Shown here: in pieces, positions 24,000 through 36,559 of the stretch
Layout of the letters: each line of letters starts with the position of its first letter
How positions within the stretch are numbered: the first letter of the stretch is position 1
Made by a program: the position numbers and the translations under genes
Assembly: GCA_030844895.1 (NCBI GenBank)
Contig: CM061229.1
Location: 123,145,682-123,209,681 of the forward strand
Direction of reading: 5' to 3'
Length of the DNA stretch: 64,000 nucleotides
Source: Ambrosia x helenae
Taxonomy: Eukaryota; Streptophyta; Magnoliopsida; Asterales; Asteraceae
The notes under the pieces: model-generated
The model's input: only the letters and a program-made list of their open reading frames with translations
What the model was told of the DNA's origin: nothing
The model's database searches: none

Positions 24000-26700
24000 A
24001 TGTTGAGTTACGACTCATCCCCTCGAAGGAGCCATAAAGAGAAAGAAACAGACGGTTGGTGTGACGGTCGTAGTGGGGAACGTGGTGAAGACAACTACGT
24101 TCGGAGCTACGTGAAATCGCCCGGCACCTCAGACGGATATCAGTCCTCCAGTGATGGAGACCATAACCGCCGGAGCCATAAACACCATTCACGTTCTGTA
24201 ACGGGTACAATTGGAATCCACACGAACGTGGATGACGACTTGGTCAAACCGTGCAGACCAAAGTCTTTGGCAGAAAAATCAAAGTTTGTGCCTCGCATCG
24301 CGATGGCCAGCATTCCAAAACAAGCAAAGCTCCCTAGCAGTATCGGCAAGTACGATGGTCTGCGTGACCCTGACGATCACATACATGATTTTGAGTGCGC
24401 AGGGAGCTCAGTACACTGGCCAGTTCAAGTTTGGTGCCATATGTTCGCCCAAACGCTGGCCGGGGCCGCTAGAGTCTGGTTCGATAACCTCCCCGCGGGG
24501 AGCATCATAAACTTTGATGACCTCACCGCTAAGTTCGGTAATCACTTTTCCCATCCGTGGAAACATAAGAACGACAAGGTGCACATCCTTATTGAAGAAA
24601 CAACGAGAATGACGGTGATTACTCGTAATCACCGAGGGGTTAATACTCTTGTTTGCCTAGAAACAATCATTCACCCAAACCTAGGGATGAACCGTAACCG
24701 AGGAATATAAAGTAAAGTGTGTGTGTGGTGAAAGTAAACACAAGAGTTTAAGTGGTTCGGTCAAGTTCGTCCTACATCCATTGTGAAGAGCTAGTTGTAT
24801 ATTACTTTGGAGTTTACAAAGTGTTACAAGAATAACCTAGCTCTCTAGTACAAGTAATAATTTTTTGAATCATCTGCAAAGGAGTTGATGTTTTTTATTT
24901 ATAGTGGAAGTCGTGGGCTTTGGAAAAAGCCCACGAGAAGTCCTAGCCTGTCTGGTCCTTGACCGGCCCATGTGCTTTCGGCCCTTGAAATGGGCGGGAA
25001 AAAGGCAAGTCCATGCTGCTGATGTCATCGGCAGTTGGAGCTGCCCTGTCTCGCGGACACATGGCAACATGTGATTAGTCGCCGACAGCATGTCGTTCTG
25101 ACACAGCATGGTTGACTTACCTACTGGCGTCTGACGTGACGTCTGGCAGTAGGTAAGCATGCCTGTGCAGTACTGTAGGGGCAGCATGGTGGGAGCGTGG
25201 GAGCATGGGAGCAGTCAAGTCGCTGTTCATGTCAGTGGTTGTTGGATCACTGCGGGCACGTGTCTCCATCTGACTGGCGACGTCCCTGGTCTTCTATGAG
25301 TGAATCTTCCTGATCCTTGATCTTCCGTACCTCGTACAAAAAGCTGGTTAGTTAACGAATATTCCGCGCGTGGGTGGATGCGTGTGTATTCTTCTGGAGT
25401 GATGCGGATAAGACTGCTCCATGTGCAGTCTTGTTCCCTCTAGCGGAGTGATTTCCACCTGAGGCTTCGCGGATTACTCTAAAGTGGGATATGGATCCCG
25501 CCTCCGCGAGGATTAGGCTCCCTATCCCTTCACTTCTATGCCAGCGCAATGACAACGAGCCCATCGAGGACTTCATCGTGCGCTATAACAGAGAGGCCCT
25601 ACAGATAGGGTGCGGAGAGGAGCTCACTCGTGCAGCCTTCATTCAGGGTGTGCGCAGTGAGGAACTTATGAAATGCCTCATAGGCAAAGATGGCATCCCA
25701 GAATCCTGGGATGAACTGATTCACGCGGCCAAGATCTTCGCGTCTTCCGAACGATCTTTCCGCTAGATTCGCGGCTCCCAGCACCATAATAATAATAATA
25801 TTAATAATAATAATCACAAAAATAAGGGGATGTCGGTGTGGACGCGAATCTCGGGTCCACATAAGAGGGAAAATACTCCTCCTCTAATGATGCTCGCCAG
25901 TTCCTCTCCAACAAACAATCGCGGGACCAGCGTGGGAACTCCAAGAAAAACCACGACTGGACCCCGCTAAAAAAACACCATCTCAGGTCCTTAAGATGGA
26001 ACAAATCACTTTCAAGGAACCTAAGGTCCTTAGAATGCGAAAGAACGTGGATACGAGCAAGTTTTGCGAGTACCACAATGATTTTGGATATCTTATAGAA
26101 AATTGTTACAGTCTGAAGATAGAGATTGAGTCTGCGCTGAAGTCAGGACAACTCGGACACCTGGTAAAAAACGTGCACAGAGTTGCACGTGGAAACAATG
26201 ACGAAGACAATCATGCTGAGGGTTCGCGGAAGAAAATACGCGACCTGCAAACACACATGATTACAAACACGCCGCCCCACCAATGTAACATGACCATGCC
26301 GAGAAAGAGCAGCCACCGCCAGGGAAAGCGATCACGGGTGCAACAGAATGACGACTCTTGGAAGGAAGCTGACGTCATTCTCCCAAAAGTCTGCGGCGGA
26401 GCTTCATCCATTGCCCCACTAGTCATCACCGCAGTCTTCGGACATTATCGTACTCGATACATATTCCTAGACGGCGGAAGCAGCACTGACATCATGTATG
26501 ATCAGTGTTTTCAACACCTAAATAATGAAGATAAAGCCAGGCTCGTACAAGTCAACGAGCCAATATCCGGCTTTATTCATGAAACCATCATGCCACGCGA
26601 CATGATCTCCAGGCCGGTCACGATGTCGGACGGCAAACACGAGCGCACAGAAGTATGCGACCTCATGGTTTTGCCGACCACGTCGCATCACGGCATCTTA
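24000..26700 (+). pseudogene. Ty3/gypsy (Tat-like) gag-protease fragment
   Basis: First part, 24000-24590: a charged Ser/Arg-rich leader, then capsid-like IPKQAKLPSSIGKYDGLRDP, MFAQTLAGAARVWFDNLPAG and NFDDLTAKFGNHFSH. Second part, 25535-25766: DNEPIEDFIVRYNREALQIG and ESWDELIHAAKIFASSERSF, ended by TAG. Third part, 25996-26700: FCEYHNDFGYLIENCYSLK (a His/Cys motif), then aspartic protease with YIFLDGGSSTDIMYDQCF; DGG replaces the usual DSG/DTG, as is common in Tat-like elements. Homology ends near 26700, within the protease tail. RT, integrase and LTRs are absent, so this is a 5'-internal fragment. Confidence 0.82.
24590..25535. repeat. LTR-like insertion splitting the Tat-like gag
   Basis: Gag homology stops near 24590 and resumes in the next expected residues near 25535. 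The insert has no coding frame. It holds a 20-bp palindrome (GGTGATTACTCGTAATCACC, about 24612), AAGTGGTTCGGTCAAGTTCG (a block common in plant LTRs), a GTGGGCTTT / AAAGCCCAC hairpin near 24912, and a TTTATTTATAG box. It looks like a solo LTR; exact ends and target duplication were not resolved. Confidence 0.5.
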
Positions 26701-27960
26701 CTCGGGTTTGGGTTATTCGGGTCCAGATTTTTCGAGTATTTTCTAATTTGGGTTCGGTAGCTTTGGATTTGGGTTGGGTCTTGGATAAATATGAATAGCC
26801 CTAGCCGTATATTGCCGAGGGATTGAAACTTACAGTAACTTGAATTTATACCATCAAATGAAAACTCACTATGTTTGACCCAACTTGTTTCCAAACAAAA
26901 CTTACGTCAAAACGTATATTCACTGAAAATGAACATCACCCGGCTACTAGCTTGAATTTATACCAACGCATACATAAAAATAAGGACGTAAGAAATAGTG
27001 TTTTTTTTAAAGACCAACAAAAGACGAACATAAAAATTAGCATGAAAACATATTATATTTGACCCTACTCATTTTTAGAAAACATTTACTTGAAATTTAA
27101 ACCAGCTTGAATTTATACCGACACGTACATAAAAATAAGTTTGTAAGAAAATATGTTTTAAGTTAAAGAATGAAAGTAAGATGGGTAATAGAATTATAAA
27201 ACTCAGACGACTCAACCTTGGAATCGGGAATCAGGGGTCCTCGAGGGCGATTTTCACCAGCTTGGCAACCGGGAATCGAAATCCGTCAAATTCGTGCAAG
27301 AATCAGTTAGACTCGATCAAACTCGGGCATGAATCAGTATGAATCAGCAACTCAGTTAAAGTGTGAACTCATGCGTGACTCGATTGAATCAGGGAGGAAT
27401 CGGTCAGACTCGGGCAAACTTAGACAGTACCTCAAATTTGCTATTCAGATTCCCTAATTGAAGGTGAATTGTCCTAATTAAGTTAAAGTGTGTAAAACTA
27501 AATTTACTTAAAATTTAGGTGTCGTGTGGTGACTTTATTAAAGTTAGAGGATATAAAATGTAAATTGGACAAAATATCCTAATTAAGTCGAAGGGTGTAA
27601 GTGTAATATTTACACTAAAAGACAAAAAAAATCAATATTGTTAAGCACCATAAAAAGGGTGGGGTTGAGTTAAATTGAAAAAGTAGGTATATAATTTTTT
27701 TTTTCCCAAATACTCATACTCGTATCCATGCCTTTATATGTACCGATTTTGAGTATTTGGTATATGTATCGGTACCAAGTTTTATCGATTTCAGTATTCG
27801 GTACTTTCGGTATCGGTGTGGGTAAAACGGGTACTGGTATCCGTATATATTGGTACTCGTACCGATTTTACCTGTTTAGTATCCGTATTGATTTACCTAT
27901 TTGGTACCCATGCGAGTGTTAAAAAAACAAAGTGATACTAAAACGGGTATTGTCTTTGTG
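26701..27960. repeat. Patchwork of short dispersed repeats, no gene
   Basis: Three copies of a CTTGAATTTATACC block lie near 26838, 26952 and 27106, each followed by A-rich sequence. 27230-27420 is rich in ACTCG/AATCA words. 27710-27920 is a TATTGGTA / GGTACC-rich repeat. No protein or RNA gene was recognised. Confidence 0.5.
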
Positions 27961-28729
27961 GCCTAGGCGCCGCCTTTGAAAACTTCTCTACTTCTCAACG
28001 CACCATTCACCCCGCTCCACCCTTTCGTAATCTCCTCACGAATGCTGAAAACTAAGAAATCTTTGTTCAAAAACTTCACAATACTCAACCACCGGAAGCC
28101 GCATTTTATGTCCATAAAAATAAAACACAAGGTCTTTCCTCCTCTCATGGCAGTGGTCGCTCTAACTCCTCACGAGGTCGTGGAAGAACTTATTCTAAAA
28201 GGGTCCTCATTGTCAACTATGTCGCAAGGATGGACATTATGCTACTACATGGCCAAACCTTGCTTACTTTGCAAAAAAGGCATCTTCTCTAGAAAATAAC
28301 CTTGCCCATGCCTTCATACCCAATGTGATATAAACTCGGATGTCCCTGATTGGACCGCCGATTCAGGTGCAACCACACACATGCTAAATAATATTAACAG
28401 GTTAAAAAAAATTCAAAAATTGAAACCGGTAACACATGAGTCACATTCGGTAATGGTGAATCATTACCCGTTACACACACGAGAAACACAAGTATCTCTA
28501 AATCTATTTCTTTACAAAACGTACTTGTGGTTCCTAATCTTACCAAAAATCTGTTATCCAATAGTAGACTCACAAATGACTCACTCGTTGATGTTTTTAT
28601 TTTCTAACTTCTTTCACATTCAGGACCGAAAAACGAGAGGAAGTTCTAGCTAAAGGCATTTGCAAAAATGGTTTCTACATTTTCACCCAAAGTCACGAAT
28701 CACTCGTTGCCTGCTCTTTCCGCATCTCA
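27961..28729 (+). pseudogene. E0 gag zinc-knuckle and protease remnant
   Basis: Near 28150-28290, changing frame, reads an SRGRG-type Arg/Gly/Ser stretch, a CCHC-like knuckle (CQLCRKDGHYATTW, the last Cys replaced by Trp) and AKKASSLENNLAH. Near 28350 comes DWTADSGATTHM, the copia protease active site (DSG). The sequence then decays to the E1 insertion point. Confidence 0.78.
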
Positions 28730-29929
28730 TGTCACACCCTCAAATTCCACGTGCGGGGTTTTACCGCGAGGCGCGTGACACACCAGGATCTCAGTCAACG
28801 ATCACAATAAACATACAACAAACATGCATTCATAATTATATTTAAAACCAAAATATCATGCTTTTGAGCTGTAAACAGCAGCGGAAGCATTCTTGTTTAC
28901 AACCAAAAGACATATCATTGTTTACAAAACATTGTTTAATATGCTTCAAAATATTAGACGCTGTGCATGACTCCGTGCGCCTAGCCCATTGACTGCTACC
29001 TTAGCGACCTGAGAAAACATGCCAAAAATGTCAACATATAATGCTGGTGAGTTCACAGGTTTTCTTTCATAAAAGTGTTGTCACAAGTTCACAAAGATCA
29101 TTTCCGTTAATACTATGTCATAAGAACGTTAGCTAGACGTTAAGTGTTTTTACTACTACGGTTGGGAACCCATTACTAAACATGAACCCAAAAGATGATA
29201 CCAGCCCAGACGACTGGGCTACCGATGCCTCGGTAACCCGATAGGTAGAGACAATATGCACCCGCCCGGCCCCGCCGTCGAGTGGGGCTTGTGAGGCCCA
29301 ATAGATCTATCCACATTTCCCCCGTTGTGCGTTCCAGCACATTCATGGTTTCCCCTGGGACTTTCCATAAAAGCCGTATAGTAACATAAGGTGCCCATAG
29401 TATAACATGACCTTTAAATAGTTCGTACAAAGCATGTTTCTCCCCCCGAAAGCAAGACAGTAAAAGTGGGGCTGTGAAACTCACCTTGGATTGCGTTACA
29501 TGAAAACAGTTAAGTAATTATGTTATGATAGCCCCAAATAGCGGCGACCTATCATAAGATGTGTATAAGTATTGGACTAATAACCCGCAGGCTAACTAGT
29601 CCCCGAATGTCCAGACCGTGACCATAAACGTTTGAAAACACCTTTAACTGTTAAACCGACCGTGCCAGACAAGACCCGACATCCCATTGGTGACCCGACA
29701 TTCCACGTGTTAGATAAATACAAGACATCATGCAACATATGCAATTTAAACACTTAGTACGCGCAATAATTCACCTAGTCTAGCATAATGTCCGTTTAAC
29801 GCATAATCAGGTCCGAATACGTCTTACTAAGTCATTGGGTGTATCCCGGGGTTCCTAGCATGTTCCTAGGTGTCAAATCGTGCTCCGGGATGTCAAAACG
29901 CGTTCACGACAGCAGTACATGCGATTAGG

Positions 29930-30068
29930 AAAGTCACACGCGAGTAGGCTTCAGCCTACAGGCGATTAGGGGCCCAATCGCATGAAGTACCAGGCGATTA
30001 GGGTCCTAATCGCCCCTATGCTGCATAATCGCCAATAGCATCAGGCGATTAGGATTCCTAATCGCCTG
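29930..30068. repeat. Hairpin cluster 1 in the E1 LTR
   Basis: Consecutive inverted repeats on one word: GGCGATTAGG-GT-CCTAATCGCC at 29993-30014, CAGGCGATTAGG-ATT-CCTAATCGCCTG at 30042-30068, and a weaker pair at 29961-29981. The same cluster is in the other LTR near 52910-53047. Confidence 0.9.
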
Positions 30069-30902
30069 CTGCTGCTGTGTAACGAGTTTTTCGCGCGTTT
30101 AACCCTCCAAATCAGATCCGAAACATGCAACAACACACCCAATATCAAACCTAAATCATTTACCAACCCATTCCAAGCAAAAACCCCCAACATATCACTG
30201 ATCTAACATGTTCTAAGCAATTATTTCCTAAAATGGCAAAGTACTAGGTTTCACCAACCAACCTTATCTTTCCTAAATGGAAACAATCAGATTTCAATCT
30301 CTACAAACTTGTAAATCATCAAACCTCTGATCTAACACCTTCCTAGTATGAATTCTAACAACATTGCATCAACAATCATACCATAATCATCCTAAATCTT
30401 CAAGAACATTCAAATGGGTCAAAATACACATTTTCTTCAAAACACAACAATAATGGCTAAAACTCTAAGACAACCTTCCTAATAATCCCTACATAGCAGG
30501 AGTACAATCATATCTTGGAAACAATCATGTTATAATCACCAGAAGGCCAACATATGCATGTAAACTTCACATATAACAAGCATTAAGGTGTAGACTTGGT
30601 TTAGAACTCCTTTGAAAGGTTTTTAAAGACACAACTTAGTAAAACAAGGTCTGGACCTTTGGGGAACCCAAAATAACAACTTTACAAAGGTTAGGGATGA
30701 AGAACACACCTTGGTTTTGTTAAAGAAAGGTATGTAGGCTTGGAGATGGTGATTTTTGTAGCAAAATGAGTTCCAGAGGTGTTTCAAGGTGTGTGGGTGG
30801 CTGGGAGCAGCTAGGGTTGTTCTAGAGGTGTTTGGGGAGTTAAGGGTTCTATTTATAGGTGTTTTGACCCGGACTCTGCTGTATAGGCAATTAGCAGTTC
30901 AT

Positions 30903-31015
30903 ATCATGCGATGGGGGCCTAATCGCATGATACATCAGGCGATTAGGTCCCAATCGCCTGATATATATCCTACTCGCCCCACATATAGGCGATTAGGGGT
31001 TCCTAATCGCCCCTA
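30903..31015. repeat. Hairpin cluster 2 in the E1 LTR
   Basis: Three more inverted repeats on the same word: TCATGCGAT...AATCGCATGA (30904-30930), ATCAGGCGATT...AATCGCCTGAT (30935-30962) and ATAGGCGATTAGG...CCTAATCGCCCCTAT (30985-31016). Both clusters are followed by AACGAGTTTTT-CGCG. The counterpart in the other LTR is near 53882-53998. Confidence 0.9.
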
Positions 31016-31521
31016 TGATGCTGGAACGAGTTTTTGGCGCGTTAAACACTATTTTAACATATTTAAACACGTATTCACATACCGATAAGTCACATAATGA
31101 TTTCAAACATATAATGCATGATAACTAACACGTTTACATCCGTTCACCAATTCCCGGGACTCGAGACTCGTGTGTGCATTAAACCCGGCGATTCCACGAA
31201 TCACCAATCCTTGTACCCATAGTTATGGACCGACTCCCGATGACCCCGCGGATCATCGTAACGACTCCCGATGATTCCAGAATCATCATACCGACTCGAC
31301 TGACCCCGTTAAGAACGTAATATGCATGACTCGCTAAGGTAGACTTACTAGTTTAGTCAACGTTACTAACCTGAGTTTGCCGGGTGTCACATCATCCCCC
31401 TGTTGAAAGAATTTTCGTCCCGAAAATTGTCCAAGGCCCAGAAAAGGAAGAGACGAAAGAGTAAGAAAAATTTTCCGGTTGCCACATCATCCCCCTGTTG
31501 AAAGGAATCTCGACCCGAGAT

Positions 31522-34500
31522 TCATTCAGCTTCAGCAGAGACATGCCTTGATTCGAACGCGCGTTTAGGAAATAAATGGGGATACTTAGCCTTCATTTGA
31601 TCCTCCCGTTCCCACGTGAACTCCGGTCCACGATCAGAGTTCCAACGGACTTTAACAATGCGGATTTTACTCCGGCGAAGGCTACGGATTTTATAGTCAA
31701 GAATTTCAACCGGTTCCTCCACGATACGTAGACGATCATCCACCTTGATCTCTTCGAGAGGAACAACCAAAGATTCATCCGCCAAACACTTCTTCAAATT
31801 AGAAACATGGAAGACATTATGAAAATTACTGAGTTCAGCTGGCAGATCAAGCCTGTATGCTACCGGTTCAATCCGTTCCAGAATTGCGAACGGTCCTACA
31901 TACCGAGGATTCAATTTGCCCCGCTCTCCAAAACGTATAACGCCCTTCCACGGAGATACCTTCAACAAAACCCTGTCGCCAACCTCAAACTCCAAAGGCT
32001 TGCGACGACGATCGGCATAGCTCTTTTGACGGTCCCGAGCTGCTGCCAAGCGGTTACGGATTTGTACGATCTTCTCGGAAGTCTCGTACACAAGTTCCGG
32101 GCCGGTGAGTTGACTCTCACCCACCTCGGCCCAACAAAGAGGAGACCGGCATTTCCGCCCGTAAAGAGCCTCGAACGGAGCTGCCTTGATGCTAGAATGG
32201 TAACTGTTGTTGTAGGAGAATTCCACCAACGGTAGATGACTCTCCCACCCCTTGCCAAAATCGATCACACATGCCCGAAGCATGTCTTCTAGCGTTTGGA
32301 TTGTCCGCTCACTTTGACCGTCAGTTTGCGGATGATACGCTGTGCTCATGTCTAACTGAGTACCCAGAGCCTTATGCAAGGATTTCCAGAAATTAGAGGC
32401 GAACCGAGGATCACGATCAGAAATAATAGAGACAGGCACCCCGTGCCGAGAGACCACTTCCTTGAGATATAACCGTGCCAGACGCTCGAGGCCATCGGTA
32501 TCTTTGATAGCGAGGAAGTGCGCAGACTTTGTCAACCTATCGACAATCACCCAGATCATGTTACAACCACTGGGCGATTTCGGGAGTTTGGTCACAAAGT
32601 CCATCGTAATCCGCTCCCACTTCCACTCAGGAATTTCAGGCTGTTGCAGAAGGCCGGATGGCTTTTGATATTCGACCTTGACCTTGGCACAGGTCAAGCA
32701 CTTGCTCACGTACGAAGCCACGTCCGCCTTCATGTTCGGCCACCAATAAAGTATCTTTAGGTCTTGATACATCTTATCGGAGCCAGGGTGAATAGAGTAC
32801 CGGGACTTGTGAGCTTCATCAAGAACAAGCTCCCGCAAGCCCCCAAATAAGGGAACCCAAATACGTTCAGCGAAATAGTGTAACCCATCGGACCTGAGTT
32901 CAAGGTGGCTATCAGCACCATGCATGGTTTCAGCTTTAAGGTTTTCCTCCTTCAAAGCTTCTTGCTGCGCTGAACGGATTCGATCAGGTAAGCCGGAATG
33001 GATAGTGAGCTGAAGAGCTCGAACACGACGAGGTTTAGCCGTTTCCTTCCTGCTCAAGGCGTCTGCGACCACATTCGCCTTGCCAGGATGGTATTTAATA
33101 GCGCACTCGTAATCATTAAGAAGCTCGACCCAGCGACGCTGTCTTATATTCAACACCTTCTGATCAAAGATATGCTGGAGGCTCTTGTGATCGGTGTAAA
33201 TAGTGCATTTGGTACCGTACAAGTAATGCCTCCAAATCTTTAAAGCAAAGACCACCGCACCCAATTCCAGATCATGGGTGGGGTAGTTTTTCTCATGAAC
33301 TTTGAGCTGACGAGAAGCATAGGCGATGACCTTCTCGCGTTGCATCAGTACACAACCGAGACCCCGGATAGAAGCGTCACAATAAACCACAAAATCGTCC
33401 GTACCCTCAGGCAAGGACAAGATAGGAGCAGAACAGAGTTTAGCCTTTAACATCTGGAAGGCCGACTCCTGCGAATCACCCCAGTCGAACTTTCTGTCCT
33501 TCTGGGTAAGCGAGGTGAGGGGTTGAGCGATCTTCGAAAATCCCTCGATAAAACGACGATAATAACCTGCAAGGCCTAGGAATTGCCGCACCTCAGACGG
33601 CGTCTTTGGTGCTTCCCAGTCTTTAATGGCTTCAATCTTAGCTGGGTCAACGTGAATTCCTTTCTCATTAACAACATGACCAAGGAATTGGACTTCACGC
33701 AACCAGAAGCTACACTTAGAAAACTTGGCGTACAACCGTTTCCCGCCTCAGGAGTTCCAAAACAAGACGCAAGTGTTCCTGGTGGTCCACCTCGTTCTTG
33801 GAATAGACTAGAATATCATCAATGAAGACAATCACGAACTTATCAAGATAAGGCTTACAAACACGGTTCATCAGATCCATAAAGATGGCAGGTGCATTGG
33901 TGAGACCAAAAGGCATGACCAGGAATTCAAAATGGCCATAGCGAGTTCGAAAGGCGGTCTTCGGAATGTCAGCTTCTTGAACCCTCAACTGATGGTACCC
34001 CGACCTCAAATCAATCTTCGAATAGAAACTAGAACCCTGAAGCTGGTCAAATAAGTCATCGATGCGAGGAAGAGGATAACGATTCTTGATGGTAACCTTA
34101 ATCAACTCCCGTAGTCGATACACATCCGTAGGCTTCCGTCCTTCTTCTTGACAAACAAAATAGGGGCTCCCCACGGGGACGAACTGGGTCGAATGAAACC
34201 CTTCTCTAACAGCTCCTGCAACTGGTTCGATAACTCCTGCATCTCGGGAGGTGCAAGACGATAAGGGGCACGGGCAATAGGGGCCGCACCCGGAGCAAGT
34301 TCAATACCAAATTCGACCTGGCGATAAGGCGGAAGACCAGGTAAGTCTTCGGGAAATACATCGGGAAAGTCACGGACAACAGGAATATCTTCAATCTTCT
34401 TCTCTTCTTCAGACGAAACTGAAACAAGTGCCAGAATGGCAGAATACCCCTTCCGAAGATACTTATAGGCTTTCATACACGAAATGATACTCACGGGACC

Positions 34501-35703
34501 CCGCTCTTCTCACCGTGCACCAACAGAATTTCTCCATCAGGGAGAGGAAGTCGAATGTCTTTATCAAAACAAACGATCTCAGCATGATACAGAGACAACC
34601 AATCCATACCCACGACAACATCGAAACTACCCAAGGACACCGGCATAAGATCAATAGGGAAGGAATAACCCGACAACTCAAGGTGACACTCCCTAAGGAC
34701 GTGCGTCGCCTCAACTTTCTTACCATCAGCCAATTCTATCAAGTACTTAGCCTCTAAAGGTGTAGGTACCCTATCAAGCAATTGACTAAACCCAAGAGAT
34801 ATAAAACTCTTATCGGCACCAGAATCGAATAAAACCGTAGCATAGCGATTATCGAGAAGAAACGTACCAGTAACAGTGTCAGGATCTTGTCGAGCACCGC
34901 TCGAACCAATCACGAAGGCGCGAGCATTCCTGCCTCCGCCCCCATTGTTTCCATTACCCGACCCATTCTTCCCAGCCTCGCCCTGCTTCAACTTGGGGCA
35001 TTCACGCTTGTAGTGACCAAGTTCACCACAATTGTAGCACCCCTGTTTGCCCTGATTTCCCTGGGGAGCAGCAACAGGAGGAGCCGGAGTAGGTGTAGCA
35101 GGCGGGTTCCGGTTACCCTGAAGATTAACCCTGCAATCCTTTGCCTGGTGCCCAAGCTTATGGCACCTGTGGCAACGGTTCCGGTCCTCGCAACGACCGT
35201 TGTGGTGAAATCCACACCGGTCACATTTCGGCAGTTTCCCAGTATAACCCCCCGATTTTTGCTCAGACGACGATCCCCCAGTATCAGACTTCTTCACCTG
35301 CTGAGGCTGAGCCGAGCTCGAGCCTTTCCACACAGCTTCCCACTTCCGCTTATTATTATCAGAAGTTTTCACAGCAGCGCCTCGAGGAGGCAAGACCCCT
35401 TCAGCCACCTTCATGTTGGTCAGCCTATGAGCCGACCGAACCACCTCAGAATAAACAGTGAGATTACCCGCAGCAACTAACCCCGCAATCTCCGGTACCA
35501 ACCCAGCGACATAATGCTCAATCCTTCGGTATTCGGGTGCGTGCAGATCGGGGCACAACACCGCCAACTCATTGTGCCTAGCAGTATAAGCTTCAACCTC
35601 GGACCCCACCATCTTATGATTCCAGATTTCATGCTCAAGCTTCTGGATTTCATCCCTCGGGCAATACTCATTTTTCAGCAACTGAATGAACTCCGCCCAG
35701 GGC
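31522..35703 (-). pseudogene. E1 gag C-terminus, protease and pol, with three frameshifts
   Basis: Minus strand. 35703-34491: capsid end (NEYCPRDEIQKLEHEIW), two zinc knuckles (CHRCHKLGHQAKDC, CYNCGELGHYKREC) and protease (LFDSGADKSFIS). 34494-34102, 34174-33716 and 33735-31522: RT (FIDDILVYSK), RNase H (VVYCDAS), integrase (HPGSDKMYQD zinc finger, SDRDPRFASNF, PFEALYGRKC) and a chromodomain-like tail (FTWEREDQMKAKYPHLFP). The frame changes near 34492, near 34110 (one C short compared with 1-1668) and near 33742 (one A extra). Each lesion is a single base in or beside a short homopolymer. Identity of the LTRs suggests these are very young or are sequence errors. Confidence 0.93.
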
Positions 35704-35880
35704 ATAGCTGTAACATTACGCAATAAATACTTGTACGTTACGCACCGACATTAATAAAAACGTCAAGTTTCTTATTCACCTTTGCATTTATTATTTTTGT
35801 CGCATTTATGGAACCCTAATGCTATATATATTATTATATATATGTGTGTGTGTGTATAATTAAATCAAAAAAATGATTTG

Positions 35881-35960
35881 CCTTGGCCGGGGTTCGAACC
35901 CGCGCCAAAGGCCGGTTCAATCCAAACACACTCGTGCACAAACCAACTGGGCTAGCCTAC
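35881..35960 (-). repeat. tRNA-like module 1 in the E2 LTR
   Basis: On the minus strand, TAGCCCAGTTGG (35954-35943) fits the Pol III A box and GGTTCGAACC (35900-35891) the B box, at roughly tRNA spacing. The B-box core is itself palindromic. No full cloverleaf was confirmed. A second copy lies in the 3' LTR near 48290-48368. Confidence 0.5.
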
Positions 35961-36210
35961 TTTGTTGTTATAACCCAGACTCATTATAATTTATATACGC
36001 GTGTTTAAATCCCCACAGTTGACAAGGAAAGTCAACTGTGGGAATTCCTTGTTAATCAATCCAAGTTTTAACGCGTAATCGAGCTATAATTGGTAAATTC
36101 GTGTATAATCCGGCCCAATACAACACAATTGCACAACTATAACACGGCAATCGTTGCCCTAGTAATCAATTGGACGCGTATTATTATATGGAAAGTCAAA
36201 CCATCTAATT

Positions 36211-36239
36211 AACCCTAACCCTAATCCTCTAGTATAAAT
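36211..36239 (+). promoter_or_regulatory. E2 core promoter: telo-box then TATA box
   Basis: AACCCTAACCCTAA, two plant telomere-type repeats, ends about ten bases before TATAAAT (36233-36239). Telo-boxes occur near start sites of highly expressed plant genes. Repeated in the 3' LTR before 48640. Confidence 0.65.
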
Positions 36240-36559
36240 TGAGGCATTCTGGACCTTGTCTAATTCGCTCACAACTCTCTCTCAATCTCTATATCTCTCT
36301 AATTCCCTCTGTATTTGATCAAATTGCTCGTGGTTTGACTTTTGCCTTGACCCGACTATCTACATCAATTATACACTGTGAGTATGTTTTCTTTGGTGGG
36401 TTTAGTTCTTCGGCATCTCAGCAACAATAGCCCTAACATTAATCGGGCTATTGTTGTCTGAATCGTTCTATTGTAAAGCTAGGGTTCATCACGATTAATT
36501 TGGGGATAAACCTGAAAGGGCAGCGTGTATTTAATTAAATTGAAAGCAGAATCATCACA

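Larger units (their letters stand above)
28730..31391 (-). repeat. E1 3' LTR (2,662 bp)
   Basis: Begins TGTCACACCC and ends GGGTGTCACA. Minus-strand TATA box CCTATAAATAGA near 30847-30858. It has two clusters of hairpins built on GGCGATTAGG (29930-30068 and 30903-31015). Confidence 0.95.

Noticed and set aside
29176..29484. 102-codon minus-strand frame in the E1 LTR
   Set aside because: The second LTR copy shows indels in the frame and no selection for coding; no domain is recognisable.
34887..35480. 197-codon plus-strand frame opposite E1 gag
   Set aside because: Shadow of the minus-strand zinc-knuckle region; composition follows the gag codons.
35891..35900. Functional tRNA gene in the E2 LTR
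   Set aside because: Box motifs are present but I could not fold a full cloverleaf, and both copies are inside LTRs; kept only as tRNA-like modules.
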